26,515 nt of DNA from a virus: IMG/VR virus record IMGVR_UViG_3300023242_000874, positions 1-26,515 of that record; one strand, given 5' to 3'. Made by a program: the position numbers and the translations under genes. The notes beneath the pieces are model-generated. The model made no database searches. It was given only the letters and a program-made list of their open reading frames with translations, and was not told the origin of the DNA. Shown here piece by piece: positions 10,205 to 17,605 of the stretch. Position 1 is the first letter of the stretch. The number at the start of each line of letters is the position of its first letter.

Positions 10205-12892
10205 CTAATAAGCCTGTAATTTAGCCCTCCAGTCTGTTTCTCCAACCGCAATTTCAGATACTTCTTTGAGGACCTTGGTATAGTCCTGAAGGTAGGCCCT
10301 GTTACCATCTCCGATAACAATCATTCCACGGTCAACTAGTTTTCTGTGGAATGCAATCTGAGTCATAGAACGCTCTCCACGACTCTCACTCCACATCCTG
10401 TAGGTCTGGAATAGGTCGTTTAGCGGTAGAGAGGCGCCCTCATTGGCGACTATCTCTTCTGCTAGGAAGGAGCCAATTCGATCTTCATTCTTTCTGTAGA
10501 TCTCGGAGGCATCCTTAACAACGCGGCACCAGCCCAAAGGATCTCTTTCAGATGAAGATAGGTATTTAATTGCACCCTCTACAGCCCAAGAAAAGACAGC
10601 AGGTAGCCCGCCTTCTGGGTCAGACAGGTACTCTTTGAGGCTGGGGTCTGGCCTCTCGGGTATGTTCATGATTGGGATAGTTCTTATTCGTCTCCACATA
10701 GCTTCGTCTGTAATGATAGGACGGTGGTTTGTAGTGATCCACATTTTACCCTTGGACTCAAAAGTAAAAGGCTTTTCTCCAGGAGATCGAGCAGAAAGAG
10801 TAGCTGAACCGGTCATCTTCTTGACCTGATTCTCCTTCAGGCGGTCACCTTCTGGAAGCTCGTCAATCCAAATCATGCGGCGACCACGAAGTTCGGCCAT
10901 GTGATACTCGTCAGTAGAGTTCTTTTTACCATCCGAGGCAACTAGTACGTTGGAGTCGAGCATCCAAGAGTAGCCGTTTTTGCCTAGCGCGTTGAATATT
11001 GTTTCAACAAAAGTGTTCTTACCGGAACCGGCAGGTCCGTAGACGAGGAAAAGTATGTCTTGGTTATTTAGCCCCGTTAGCGTGTATCCAATTGCCCTTT
11101 GCAGCCAGTCTTGATACTCTTTGTCTCCTCCAGTTACGAAGTCTAAAAACTGATCCCAGCGGACATTTGTAAGACCTGGAGTGTAAGAAACAGCAGCCCT
11201 ACGAGTGATGTCCAAGTCTGGACGCCCAGTCAGAAGTTCGCCGGTTTTTAGGTCGACTACGCCGTTCTTAACTCCAATTAAGTTAGGGTCGCTGTCCCAT
11301 TGATCTACAGGCTTTTTAATTCGTCCATCTGAGTTAGCACTGCTAATCATGTTGCCGATCCTAGCAACAGACTTAGTTTGCTTTGCCCAACTAATTAACT
11401 CACTCTGACGACTGTCATTACCAATATGTAGACGCACCTCACCCGCAACTACCGCAGCTATCCGCTTAGCGAGTTCTTGTATTTCTAGACGTTCCACGTC
11501 TGGTTTCCAGTAATTACCGTCCCAGTAGAACCAGCCTAGCCCTTCTGTATATCGGACTACAGATTGATATGTATCGATAAGTCGCCGGCCGTTTCCGGTA
11601 TCCGACGTGCTCCTGCGACCAGGGCTACCGCCATCTTCTACGCTAAGTGCGTCAGGGTCATTGGGAACATTCAAGTTGCCGTTACTGACAAGATCTCCAG
11701 CAGATAGCCCAGATTCAGCAAGCGCGGTTACCTGCATGCCTACGTAGTTATCTGGCATCTGAGAAGAAGTGTCCTCATCAGAACTGTCCTCATCCAAATA
11801 GTCGCTAGACGTGGTTATAATTCTAGGACTTAGAGGCTTAGGAGATTTTTTGGCCTCCCCCTGAGAGTTAGCTGCCCACTCCATTCCTTGGGTGTTCACC
11901 CAGTCGGTGACGCCCTCCCACTTCTTGTCAATAATTGGATTATTTTTTACGTACTCAATAGCACGGCGAACGTGCATTAGCAAAGAGTTTTGACCTTCAA
12001 GCTCCATAGGAGGAGTGATCTTTTCAGCATTAAACCTGATCATCATGGTTTCAATGTTGTTAGAGTGGAAAGAGTCAGTGCCCATTTTGTTGGCTAGCGC
12101 GCAGGCGAGCTTGTATACATCTACAGCTCTAGAACCTTCTGTAATGCCTTCTTCGAACATTTTCTCAATGTCTAGACGCCCTCCACCATAGTCGAGGTCT
12201 GCCAAGCCTGACCAGTCACCTTGAGAGTATCTAGTGCTTACGGCCCCAGACCCTCGCCTTGAGTTCTTAGCACGAACTACCGCAAGGAGTTCTTCGGGAG
12301 CTTCGGTAATTTCGCGCTCCCAAGGAGCGTGGCCCGGCTTCCATTCGTAAGTCAACCCCGAGAAATGTCGAGAAGGAGCGATAAGGACGTATCCATTGTG
12401 CTTGACGTCAATTCCGTTCAAGCCCTCGCTCTTAAAGTTCCCGATAAACTTTTCGTTAGGGTCACACTTATATATAAGGTGGCGACCACGAACAGGCTTA
12501 CCTCTGTTTTCATAGAGACCTGTTATAGCCTCAACAGTTGGAGGCAGAGCCCCTTGAGCGCGCTCTTCTAGCTTGAGAAAGGACTCATCACCGCCAGATC
12601 GCGGGTCTACATCAATTACTAGGAATCCAGAATCCTTGCAAAATACACCAACATTATAGTCTGGATTTTCGCCCCACCATGTTGCAATTTGTTCGTGATC
12701 AGAGGTTGCTTCACTGTTCCAAGAGTTGATAGCGGGATGCTTTCCACGTTCCCTAGACTCTGCGTGCTCTCTTCCGCACGTGCATTTACCCTGCTTGTCT
12801 ATACCGTGAACTGGTAGGACTTTCCACCCGTGGTCTGCGTACCAGTTGGCCGCACCGCCTAATCTGCCGTCAGCAGAAGACCAATCTCCCAT
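10205..12892 (-). CDS. Bifunctional primase-polymerase / D5-like superfamily 3 helicase
   Basis: 895 residues. The N-terminus is an archaeo-eukaryotic prim-pol domain: AANWYADHGWKVLPVHGID, CTCG, RGKHP, then the metal-binding VIDVDPRSGG (Asp94 and Asp96), GRHLIYK and GIDVKHNGYVLIAPSRH. A Ser/Asp-rich linker (about residues 355-420) joins it to the C-terminal half, which is a P4/D5-type helicase. There, Walker A is GPAGSGKNT (Lys625), Walker B lies in MIWIDELPEG, sensor 1 in WITTNHRP and an arginine-finger region in MWRRIRTIPI. Together these give primer synthesis and unwinding at the replication fork. AGGA precedes the ATG. The gene stands apart from the other minus-strand replication genes, separated by a plus-strand cluster. 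Function is confidently inferred from motifs, and no key residue is missing. Confidence 0.92.
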   Translation of the reverse strand: MGDWSSADGRLGGAANWYADHGWKVLPVHGIDKQGKCTCGREHAESRERGKHPAINSWNSEATSDHEQIATWWGENPDYNVGVFCKDSGFLVIDVDPRSGGDESFLKLEERAQGALPPTVEAITGLYENRGKPVRGRHLIYKCDPNEKFIGNFKSEGLNGIDVKHNGYVLIAPSRHFSGLTYEWKPGHAPWEREITEAPEELLAVVRAKNSRRGSGAVSTRYSQGDWSGLADLDYGGGRLDIEKMFEEGITEGSRAVDVYKLACALANKMGTDSFHSNNIETMMIRFNAEKITPPMELEGQNSLLMHVRRAIEYVKNNPIIDKKWEGVTDWVNTQGMEWAANSQGEAKKSPKPLSPRIITTSSDYLDEDSSDEDTSSQMPDNYVGMQVTALAESGLSAGDLVSNGNLNVPNDPDALSVEDGGSPGRRSTSDTGNGRRLIDTYQSVVRYTEGLGWFYWDGNYWKPDVERLEIQELAKRIAAVVAGEVRLHIGNDSRQSELISWAKQTKSVARIGNMISSANSDGRIKKPVDQWDSDPNLIGVKNGVVDLKTGELLTGRPDLDITRRAAVSYTPGLTNVRWDQFLDFVTGGDKEYQDWLQRAIGYTLTGLNNQDILFLVYGPAGSGKNTFVETIFNALGKNGYSWMLDSNVLVASDGKKNSTDEYHMAELRGRRMIWIDELPEGDRLKENQVKKMTGSATLSARSPGEKPFTFESKGKMWITTNHRPIITDEAMWRRIRTIPIMNIPERPDPSLKEYLSDPEGGLPAVFSWAVEGAIKYLSSSERDPLGWCRVVKDASEIYRKNEDRIGSFLAEEIVANEGASLPLNDLFQTYRMWSESRGERSMTQIAFHRKLVDRGMIVIGDGNRAYLQDYTKVLKEVSEIAVGETDWRAKLQAY

Positions 12893-13116
12893 TAAATCCT
12901 ACCCTTACGTCATTACAAAAAATAATTACTGTTCGCGAAACTTGTTTATAGCATACACACTTTTACGACTGCGTGCCAAGTCAAAATGCCAAAATGGCTG
13001 AAAGACTTAAAGAACGCCCGAACTAACGACATTTCTTCCAAGTCGGAGATACCTTTTTAAGGTATTATTGAGTAAAGCAAAACTAATTGCAATCTCGGTA
13101 GGACTAAGTATAACCC
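12893..13116 (-). promoter_or_regulatory. Divergent intergenic region (possible origin/promoter region)
   Basis: 224 bp lie between the divergent primase-helicase (minus) and the membrane-protein gene (plus), so promoters in both directions are expected. I see an AT-rich block (12905-12960), a minus-strand TTGACT (12984-12979) without a well-spaced -10, and a perfect 7-bp hairpin ATACCTT-TTT-AAGGTAT at 13049-13065. The hairpin could be an operator or a weak terminator. Being next to the primase, it is also a candidate place for a replication origin, but no iteron array is visible. Confidence 0.35.
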
Positions 13117-13458
13117 ATGACTTTTGAATCAATTATTATGATATCAGCAATCATTGCAGCAGTAACCGCTATCTTAGCAGCAGCTGTTGCAACCTTTAGA
13201 CTCTTTCGTAAATTTGATGACTTAATTGGCACTGATCGTACGGGTAGAACCCTGTCTGAGCGCTTAGAGCGCGTCGAGCACCAACTCTGGGAAAACGGCG
13301 GAAGCTCTCTAGCCGACCGCGTAAATAACATCGAGATGCATGTACTTAAAGTGTCCACTGAAATAGAGATAATTAAAGACATTACGCTAGGTTTACGTAG
13401 TGCAAGTGTTAGCTCAGATACCAAGCCCCAAGTAAAAACTCGTAGAAAAGCTAGCTAA
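13117..13458 (+). CDS. Small single-span membrane protein with coiled-coil tail
   Basis: 113 residues. One transmembrane helix spans about residues 5-27 (SIIMISAIIAAVTAILAAAV), followed by basic FRLFRKFDD. A heptad-like amphipathic stretch follows (LSERLERVEHQLWENGG, LADRVNNIEMHVLKVSTEIE), and the end is a basic tail (TRRKAS). Small actinophage proteins of this layout (TM plus coiled coil with an ENGGSSL-type turn) are common and usually unassigned (DUF2746-like), and some lie near lysis genes. No endolysin is in the window, so a holin role is only a possibility. TAGGA lies 13 nt before the ATG. This is the first gene of the plus-strand middle cluster. Confidence 0.65.
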   Translation: MTFESIIMISAIIAAVTAILAAAVATFRLFRKFDDLIGTDRTGRTLSERLERVEHQLWENGGSSLADRVNNIEMHVLKVSTEIEIIKDITLGLRSASVSSDTKPQVKTRRKAS

Positions 13459-13511
13459 ACATATAAACCTGTAGTAGCATAGGTCTCGACCCCTAACTTA
13501 GAGGAGAGACT

Positions 13512-13787
13512 ATGGCTTTAGTAGATCGAATAACGAATGCTAAGACATCTTATAAAAAAACCTTCATGTGTAAGCTGATATCAGTTCTACAGGACCCAAA
13601 ATTATCTGAAGCAGACGTAGACGCCGTTATCTCTGTTATCAACTCTAGTCCGTTAGCCGAAGGTTATGTGCCGAACATACGACTCGCATACGCTCTTCGA
13701 GAAGAAGGATATGATGTAAGTTCAAGCGCAGTTGATCGCCATAGGCGTAGAGACTGTTCTTGCTATAGAGTGATAACGGGAGCATAA
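13512..13787 (+). CDS. Small putative helix-turn-helix DNA-binding protein
   Basis: 91 residues, with AGGAG (13502-13506) 5 nt before the ATG. The central and C-terminal parts are helical. LAYALREEGYDVSSSAVDRHRRRDCSC looks like a helix-turn-helix in which SSSAVDRHRRR would be the recognition helix, a pattern seen in small actinophage proteins encoded next to metallophosphoesterases. The ending DCSCYR adds two cysteines. Its TAA overlaps the next ATG by one base, so the pair is translationally coupled. A role in DNA binding (regulator or terminase-small-subunit-like) is inferred; no enzymatic motif is present. Confidence 0.6.
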   Translation: MALVDRITNAKTSYKKTFMCKLISVLQDPKLSEADVDAVISVINSSPLAEGYVPNIRLAYALREEGYDVSSSAVDRHRRRDCSCYRVITGA

Positions 13788-14995
13788 TGGATTTGGCAAA
13801 GAAACTAGAAGAGCTTCGTTCACCTGGTCGCAGTGGATCAGATTTGAAGAAGGTAGGGGTCCCAGAAGATTGGCGCTCCCGAATGGACATAGATTCGGTT
13901 AAAGGTGGCTTTGTAATCTCCGCCCCTCGCCCAGAAGGCGAAATAACAGACGCCACTACTGTCCTGGAAGACTTTGGACTAGACCCTCGAGAGTGGACAG
14001 TTTCGTCCATGCGGAGAGGCAAGTGGCAAAAATTTGATGGTGACTACCTAGAGTCGGTGCGAGTAAACCTTGTACCAACAGGTCAAGTTGCAGAAGACGG
14101 CTTCGACGTCGAGTCCTTGATGGATGAGATAAAAAAATGGCGCCCGTCTAAGGGCATCAAGAAGTCAACCGGAACAGGTGCCTTCATGGTGGCACCCAGC
14201 GACCAGCAGATTGGTAAGAAGGCCGGTGACCAAGGTACACCACAATCTATAGGTCGGCTACTACAGCTCACCGATAGTGCGGTACACAGATTTGAAGCAT
14301 ATAAGAGAATGGGCCTTTCATTAGGAACTATCTGCCTTGCTCTACCTGGAGACCACGTTGAGGGAAATACAAGTCAGCATGGAAGGCTTCAGGGTCTTGC
14401 TGCATCGGATCTCGGGCTCACAGAGCAGACAAGAGTTGCCCGCAGACTGCTTTTGGCACAGATTAAAGCTTTTGCCCCTCTCACAGATCACATGATTGTG
14501 CCCGTTGTTAATGGCAACCACGATGAGGTAACTCGTCAGGTGGCTGCTGACCCGGCTGATGGGTGGAACGTAGAAATCGCTTCTGCAGTCCAAGACATCT
14601 GCGCAGAAAACCCGGAGCTTGCTCACATTGAGTTCAGGTACCCGTCTAGCGGTCATCAGACTCTAACCGTGAATGTTGCCGGCTCAATGCTGGGACTATT
14701 TCATGGGCACCAAGCAGGACAGAATAACATCATGAAATTTCTTTCCGGTCACGCTGCAGGGCAAACAGCTCTAGGCATGGCTGACCTGTGGGTGTCGGGC
14801 CATTACCACAACTTTAGGAGCATGGACATCAGTGACAGACTATGGCTGCAGTGCCCTACAACAGACCCCGGAAGCGAATGGTTCCGTGATCGTAGCGGAA
14901 TGGAGTCAAAGCCCGGATTGCTGACTACCGTTATCGGTGGAGACTTCGAGCCACGAGAATTTATCAGCGTTTTGGCTGTCAAGGGTGAAGTCTAA
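13787..14995 (+). CDS. Calcineurin-like metallophosphoesterase
   Basis: 402 residues; its ATG overlaps the previous stop. About 130 N-terminal residues form an uncharacterised domain (VPEDWRSRMDID, GLDPREWTVSSMRRGKWQKF). The phosphoesterase motifs then follow in order: SDQQIGK (Asp139, with Gln141 where many members have His), PGDHVEGN (Asp189), NGNHDE (Asn244-His245), FHGHQ (His306, His308) and SGHYHN (His339, His341). These give a two-metal site for phosphodiester or phosphomonoester hydrolysis. Phage members are often annotated as Mre11-like nucleases or DNA-end phosphatases, but the substrate cannot be read from sequence. Coupling to the putative DNA-binding protein upstream favours a nucleic-acid substrate. 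Confidence 0.85.
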   Translation: MDLAKKLEELRSPGRSGSDLKKVGVPEDWRSRMDIDSVKGGFVISAPRPEGEITDATTVLEDFGLDPREWTVSSMRRGKWQKFDGDYLESVRVNLVPTGQVAEDGFDVESLMDEIKKWRPSKGIKKSTGTGAFMVAPSDQQIGKKAGDQGTPQSIGRLLQLTDSAVHRFEAYKRMGLSLGTICLALPGDHVEGNTSQHGRLQGLAASDLGLTEQTRVARRLLLAQIKAFAPLTDHMIVPVVNGNHDEVTRQVAADPADGWNVEIASAVQDICAENPELAHIEFRYPSSGHQTLTVNVAGSMLGLFHGHQAGQNNIMKFLSGHAAGQTALGMADLWVSGHYHNFRSMDISDRLWLQCPTTDPGSEWFRDRSGMESKPGLLTTVIGGDFEPREFISVLAVKGEV

Positions 14996-14999
14996 AATC

Positions 15000-16067
15000 A
15001 TGAAAGTAGCAGTTTATACAATTGCGCTCAATGAAGAGAGTTTTGTCAAAAGATGGCACGAAAGCGCAAAAGACGCCGATTACCTCTTAATTGCAGATAC
15101 CGGAAGTACGGATAATACCGTAAAAGTAGCCAAAAAGCTTGGAATCAACGTAATAGACGTAAGAGTTCGTCCTTGGCGTTTCGAGGATGCACGTAATGCA
15201 TCTCTTGTAGCTATTCCTGATGATGTTGACTACTGTATTGCCCTAGACATGGATGAGGTACTTCTACCCGGATGGCGTGAAGAGCTCGAGAAGGCCCTGC
15301 AGCAGGGCTGGACGCGTCCAAGGTATCAATACACTTGGAACTGGAAGGATGCCGCTGAGACAGCCCCAGGGCTCCAATATGGCGGAGATAAGATACACTC
15401 TCGCCTAGGCTACCGCTGGTTCCACCCGGTACACGAAGTCTTGAAGACTTATGGTGAAACTAAGGAAGTTCAAGGTTGGGTTGGGCTAGAGATACACCAC
15501 CACCCAGATAACACAAAAACACGGTCGCAGTACTTTCCACTGTTAGCAATGGCAGTGGCAGAGGGCCCGGATGATGATCGCAATGCTTTTTATTATGCCA
15601 GAGAGCTCTTTTTCTATAATCACAGAGAAAAGGCAATAGCAGAGTTTAAAAGGCACCTCAGCCTGCCTAAGGCTATTTGGCTCCCAGAGCGTGCAGCATC
15701 CATGAGGTACTTAGCTAAGCTAGAGCCCGAAAAGACAGAAGAATGGCTGCTTTCTGCAATAAAGCAATCTCCCGGTCGTAGGGAATCATTGACAGAATTA
15801 GCAACGCACTACTATAAAACCAGTAACTGGCCTAAATGTCATGAAATGGCGACAAAAGCTCTAGAAATCAAGGAAAAGCCTCTTGACTATCTTTGCGAAG
15901 ATTTTGCTTGGTCAGCTCTACCTTTTGACTTGGCAGCAATTTCAGCGCATCAGCTTAAAAAGACCGAGAAAGCGTTGGAATACGGTGAGCAGGCCTTAAA
16001 GCTTGACCCAGAGAATGAACGTCTAAAGAAGAATGTTAGTTACTATCGCGCTTTTGCTGATTCTTAG
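15000..16067 (+). CDS. GT2-type glycosyltransferase with helical-repeat (TPR-like) C-terminus
   Basis: 355 residues from the ATG at 15000. An in-frame ATG at 14937 would add 21 residues but overlap the previous gene by 59 nt, so it is less likely. The N-terminal GT-A fold reads MKVAVYTIALNEESFVKRWH, ADTGSTDNT and CIALDMDEVLLPGW, where Asp83-Met84-Asp85 is the DxD-type nucleotide-sugar/metal site. A HPVHEV and EIHHHPD segment follows. Residues ~200-350 are helical repeats resembling TPR (ALEIKEKPLDYL, KALEYGEQALKLDPENERLK). Phage enzymes of this kind are thought to glycosylate virion proteins, phage DNA or host surface; the target is not evident here. The 3' end overlaps the convergent WhiB-like gene by 32 nt. 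Confidence 0.85.
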   Translation: MKVAVYTIALNEESFVKRWHESAKDADYLLIADTGSTDNTVKVAKKLGINVIDVRVRPWRFEDARNASLVAIPDDVDYCIALDMDEVLLPGWREELEKALQQGWTRPRYQYTWNWKDAAETAPGLQYGGDKIHSRLGYRWFHPVHEVLKTYGETKEVQGWVGLEIHHHPDNTKTRSQYFPLLAMAVAEGPDDDRNAFYYARELFFYNHREKAIAEFKRHLSLPKAIWLPERAASMRYLAKLEPEKTEEWLLSAIKQSPGRRESLTELATHYYKTSNWPKCHEMATKALEIKEKPLDYLCEDFAWSALPFDLAAISAHQLKKTEKALEYGEQALKLDPENERLKKNVSYYRAFADS

Positions 16068-16506
16068 CCTCTAATACGTGAAAAGCATCAACAGCATTGG
16101 CACTAGTACGACTTTGCCAGGTAAACTTGCATACTCCGCAGCCAACTACTCGCATAGTTGACCATCTGCCCCCCTCAGGGCGATCTACAGTTGCAGTTTT
16201 TAAGTGCTCTGTCTTTGCCTTGCAATACGGGCATAACGGAAACCGCTTATGACGCATTTCTTGGCCCTCCCAGTTAACTGAAAGAGTCCTACGAATTTTC
16301 TTAGGAGTGAGGCCGCCCCAAATGCCCCAAATCTGCTTATTGTCTAGTGCCCATTGGGTGCAGTCTTTTCTTACGGGGCAGATTTCACAGAGTTTTTTAG
16401 CCTCCCATTGCTGAGCGGGCTTATTTGAAAAAAAGTTGTCTATTTTGTCTGTGTTCTCGGGCTTAGAGCATTCGGCATCTTCGTGCCAGTCCGGGCTATC
16501 AATCAA
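16036..16506 (-). CDS. WhiB-family Fe-S regulator fused to a C-terminal zinc ribbon
   Basis: 156 residues from a TTG at 16506 with GGAGG (16520-16516) 9 nt upstream; a longer TTG start at 16536 lacks a good site. Numbered from 16506, the four WhiB cysteines are Cys13, Cys40, Cys43 and Cys49 (AEC, LCEICPVRKDC), followed by WAL and the signature turn GIWGG (61-65) with basic TPKKIRR. WhiB proteins bind a [4Fe-4S] cluster and act with the primary sigma factor in Actinobacteria. Beyond this, residues ~92-130 add a second metal site: CPYC (Cys92, Cys95) and CGVC (Cys123, Cys126), a zinc-ribbon pattern not typical of WhiB proteins. The start overlaps the upstream stop by 8 nt. It probably modulates host or phage transcription, and the ribbon may add DNA binding. 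Confidence 0.85.
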   Translation of the reverse strand: MIDSPDWHEDAECSKPENTDKIDNFFSNKPAQQWEAKKLCEICPVRKDCTQWALDNKQIWGIWGGLTPKKIRRTLSVNWEGQEMRHKRFPLCPYCKAKTEHLKTATVDRPEGGRWSTMRVVGCGVCKFTWQSRTSANAVDAFHVLEAKNQQKRDSN

Positions 16507-16846
16507 CTGAAAGAACCTCCACGAATGTCGCTTCAACTACATTATCTAGCGTAGCTCCTAGGAGGGTTTCTCCGGCTGAATTACAAATCTCTGGGTATAT
16601 TTCCTGGTCCAGTGTTCCTATCCACAAATGTGACTTTATGGACGCATCTACGAGCTTAAAGCTATCTCCAAGAGAGTAGGAGATACCGTCTCTCTGTATT
16701 GAGGACGCTAGTGCACGTTTTATGACGTCTTCTTCAACATCAATGTGTTCTTGTGTAAAGTAGACAGTTGCTTCATCATTATCTGCGACATATCCGTCGC
16801 CGTCCCATATAGACCACAACGACTCGCCAATTCTTGAATCCTTCAT
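16499..16846 (-). CDS. Hypothetical protein upstream of the WhiB-like gene
   Basis: 115 residues, acidic, starting MKDSRIGESLWSIWDGDGYV. The middle contains a helix (HIDVEEDVIKRALASSIQRD) and a beta-rich C-terminal half (HLWIGTLDQEIYPE, NVVEATFVEVLSVD). No domain is recognised. There is no Shine-Dalgarno before the ATG; instead a TANNNT-type -10 sits 7 nt upstream, which would give a leaderless message. The stop overlaps the WhiB-like start by 8 nt, so the two are probably co-translated, and this protein may belong to the same regulatory unit. Confidence 0.65.
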   Translation of the reverse strand: MKDSRIGESLWSIWDGDGYVADNDEATVYFTQEHIDVEEDVIKRALASSIQRDGISYSLGDSFKLVDASIKSHLWIGTLDQEIYPEICNSAGETLLGATLDNVVEATFVEVLSVD

Positions 16847-16853
16847 AACAAGG

Positions 16854-16859
16854 AGTCTA
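16854..16859 (-). promoter_or_regulatory. Candidate leaderless -10 element
   Basis: On the minus strand TAGACT (16859-16854) fits the actinobacterial TANNNT -10 and ends 7 nt before the ATG at 16846, so transcription would begin at or next to the start codon. No Shine-Dalgarno is present. No well-placed -35 was found: TTGTAA is only 12 nt upstream. An inverted pair ACGGT/ACCGT with an 8-nt gap lies just upstream in the same 67-bp intergenic gap. Confidence 0.35.
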
Positions 16860-16913
16860 CACTGAGCAGAATTACAACGGTGTAATTTTACCGTAGATTA
16901 CAGTTTTAGTGTA

Positions 16914-17168
16914 TTAATGCCAAAAGGGGTTATTCACACCTTGTTTAAGATTTGCAAAAGCTATAACTTGAAATATCTGAGCCGCAGCAGCCCCTTCTAT
17001 CTCGGGGACAGTCTCTGCCTTAGGATAAGAGACCTTAAGCTCCATGTTCACGCTATCACGAGCGGTGTCTACGTCAACTGCCAAAAATCCGGCGATTGCA
17101 GAGATTGCTTGTGCTTCCGCTTCTTGAAGTGTCTCTGCAAGTATCTTTAGATCAAAACTGGTGCGCAT
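16914..17168 (-). CDS. Small hypothetical protein
   Basis: 84 residues, acidic. The pattern is a strand (RTSFDLKILAE), an Ala-rich helix (TLQEAEAQAISAIAGFL), a second strand (VNMELKVSYPKAE) and a second helix (AAAAQIFQVIAFANL). It could be a small alpha/beta fold, but no family is recognised. The ATG overlaps the stop of the preceding KOW-like gene by one base (TAATG), so it is translationally coupled to it. About 67 bp separate it from the next gene, which seems to have its own promoter. Confidence 0.6.
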   Translation of the reverse strand: MRTSFDLKILAETLQEAEAQAISAIAGFLAVDVDTARDSVNMELKVSYPKAETVPEIEGAAAAQIFQVIAFANLKQGVNNPFWH

Positions 17169-17605
17169 TATTCCGGCTTTCTGTAGCGCTTTTCAAGTTT
17201 GTATGGAGAATAGTGAACTCCGTTTAAAACTGGGCTCTTGCCATCAGTTGCATTAAATATTACGTCACCATATCTAACTGCAGCCACTGTGCCCACTCTC
17301 CCGTTGTGAATAGGGCCTAGCTTGTCTGTGAATGCATCAGTTTTTACCCGAACTACATCGGAAACATTTATCTTTCCAGGTTCCAAGCTGATCCAGATGT
17401 AGTCATCATCGGTCTCTTCTACTTTGAGGACGTGTCCTTTAGCAAGTAAGGGGAAGATTGCTAGTACCTCATCGGTCATAGCATCACTTAATTTCGGTAC
17501 CTGCTCCCAGGCTTCTAATAGCTTAATAATAGCTTTCCCGGAGCCCACCTTAACTTTCGCGGCCTCCAGCTGCTCTTGTACCCAATCACGATTCATTTCT
17601 GGCAT
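17168..17605 (-). CDS. Hypothetical protein with a KOW/SH3-like C-terminal segment
   Basis: 145 residues. The N-terminal half is helical (RDWVQEQLEAAKVKVGSGKA, IIKLLEAWEQVPKLSDAM). The C-terminal half has a small beta-barrel look: VSDVVRVKTDAF, then GPIHNGRVGTVAAVRYGDVI, then HYSPYKLEKRYRKPE. The NGRVGTVAAVRYGDV piece matches the KOW-type turn pattern found in ribosome- or RNA-polymerase-associated and phage proteins. Start and stop each overlap neighbouring genes by one base, placing it in a tightly coupled group with the putative glycosyltransferase and the 84-residue protein. The function is unknown. Confidence 0.6.
   Translation of the reverse strand: MPEMNRDWVQEQLEAAKVKVGSGKAIIKLLEAWEQVPKLSDAMTDEVLAIFPLLAKGHVLKVEETDDDYIWISLEPGKINVSDVVRVKTDAFTDKLGPIHNGRVGTVAAVRYGDVIFNATDGKSPVLNGVHYSPYKLEKRYRKPE

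Noticed and set aside
12986-13060. 24-codon plus-strand frame in the divergent region ending SKSEIPF, resembling an SSB tail tip
   Set aside because: It has no Shine-Dalgarno, is very short, and its last codons coincide with the palindrome at 13049-13065, so the IPF ending may be accidental.
14937-14999. Longer start for the GT2 glycosyltransferase
   Set aside because: It would overlap the phosphoesterase gene by 59 nt and add residues not part of the GT-A fold; the ATG at 15000 begins exactly at the typical MKVAVYTIALNEE.
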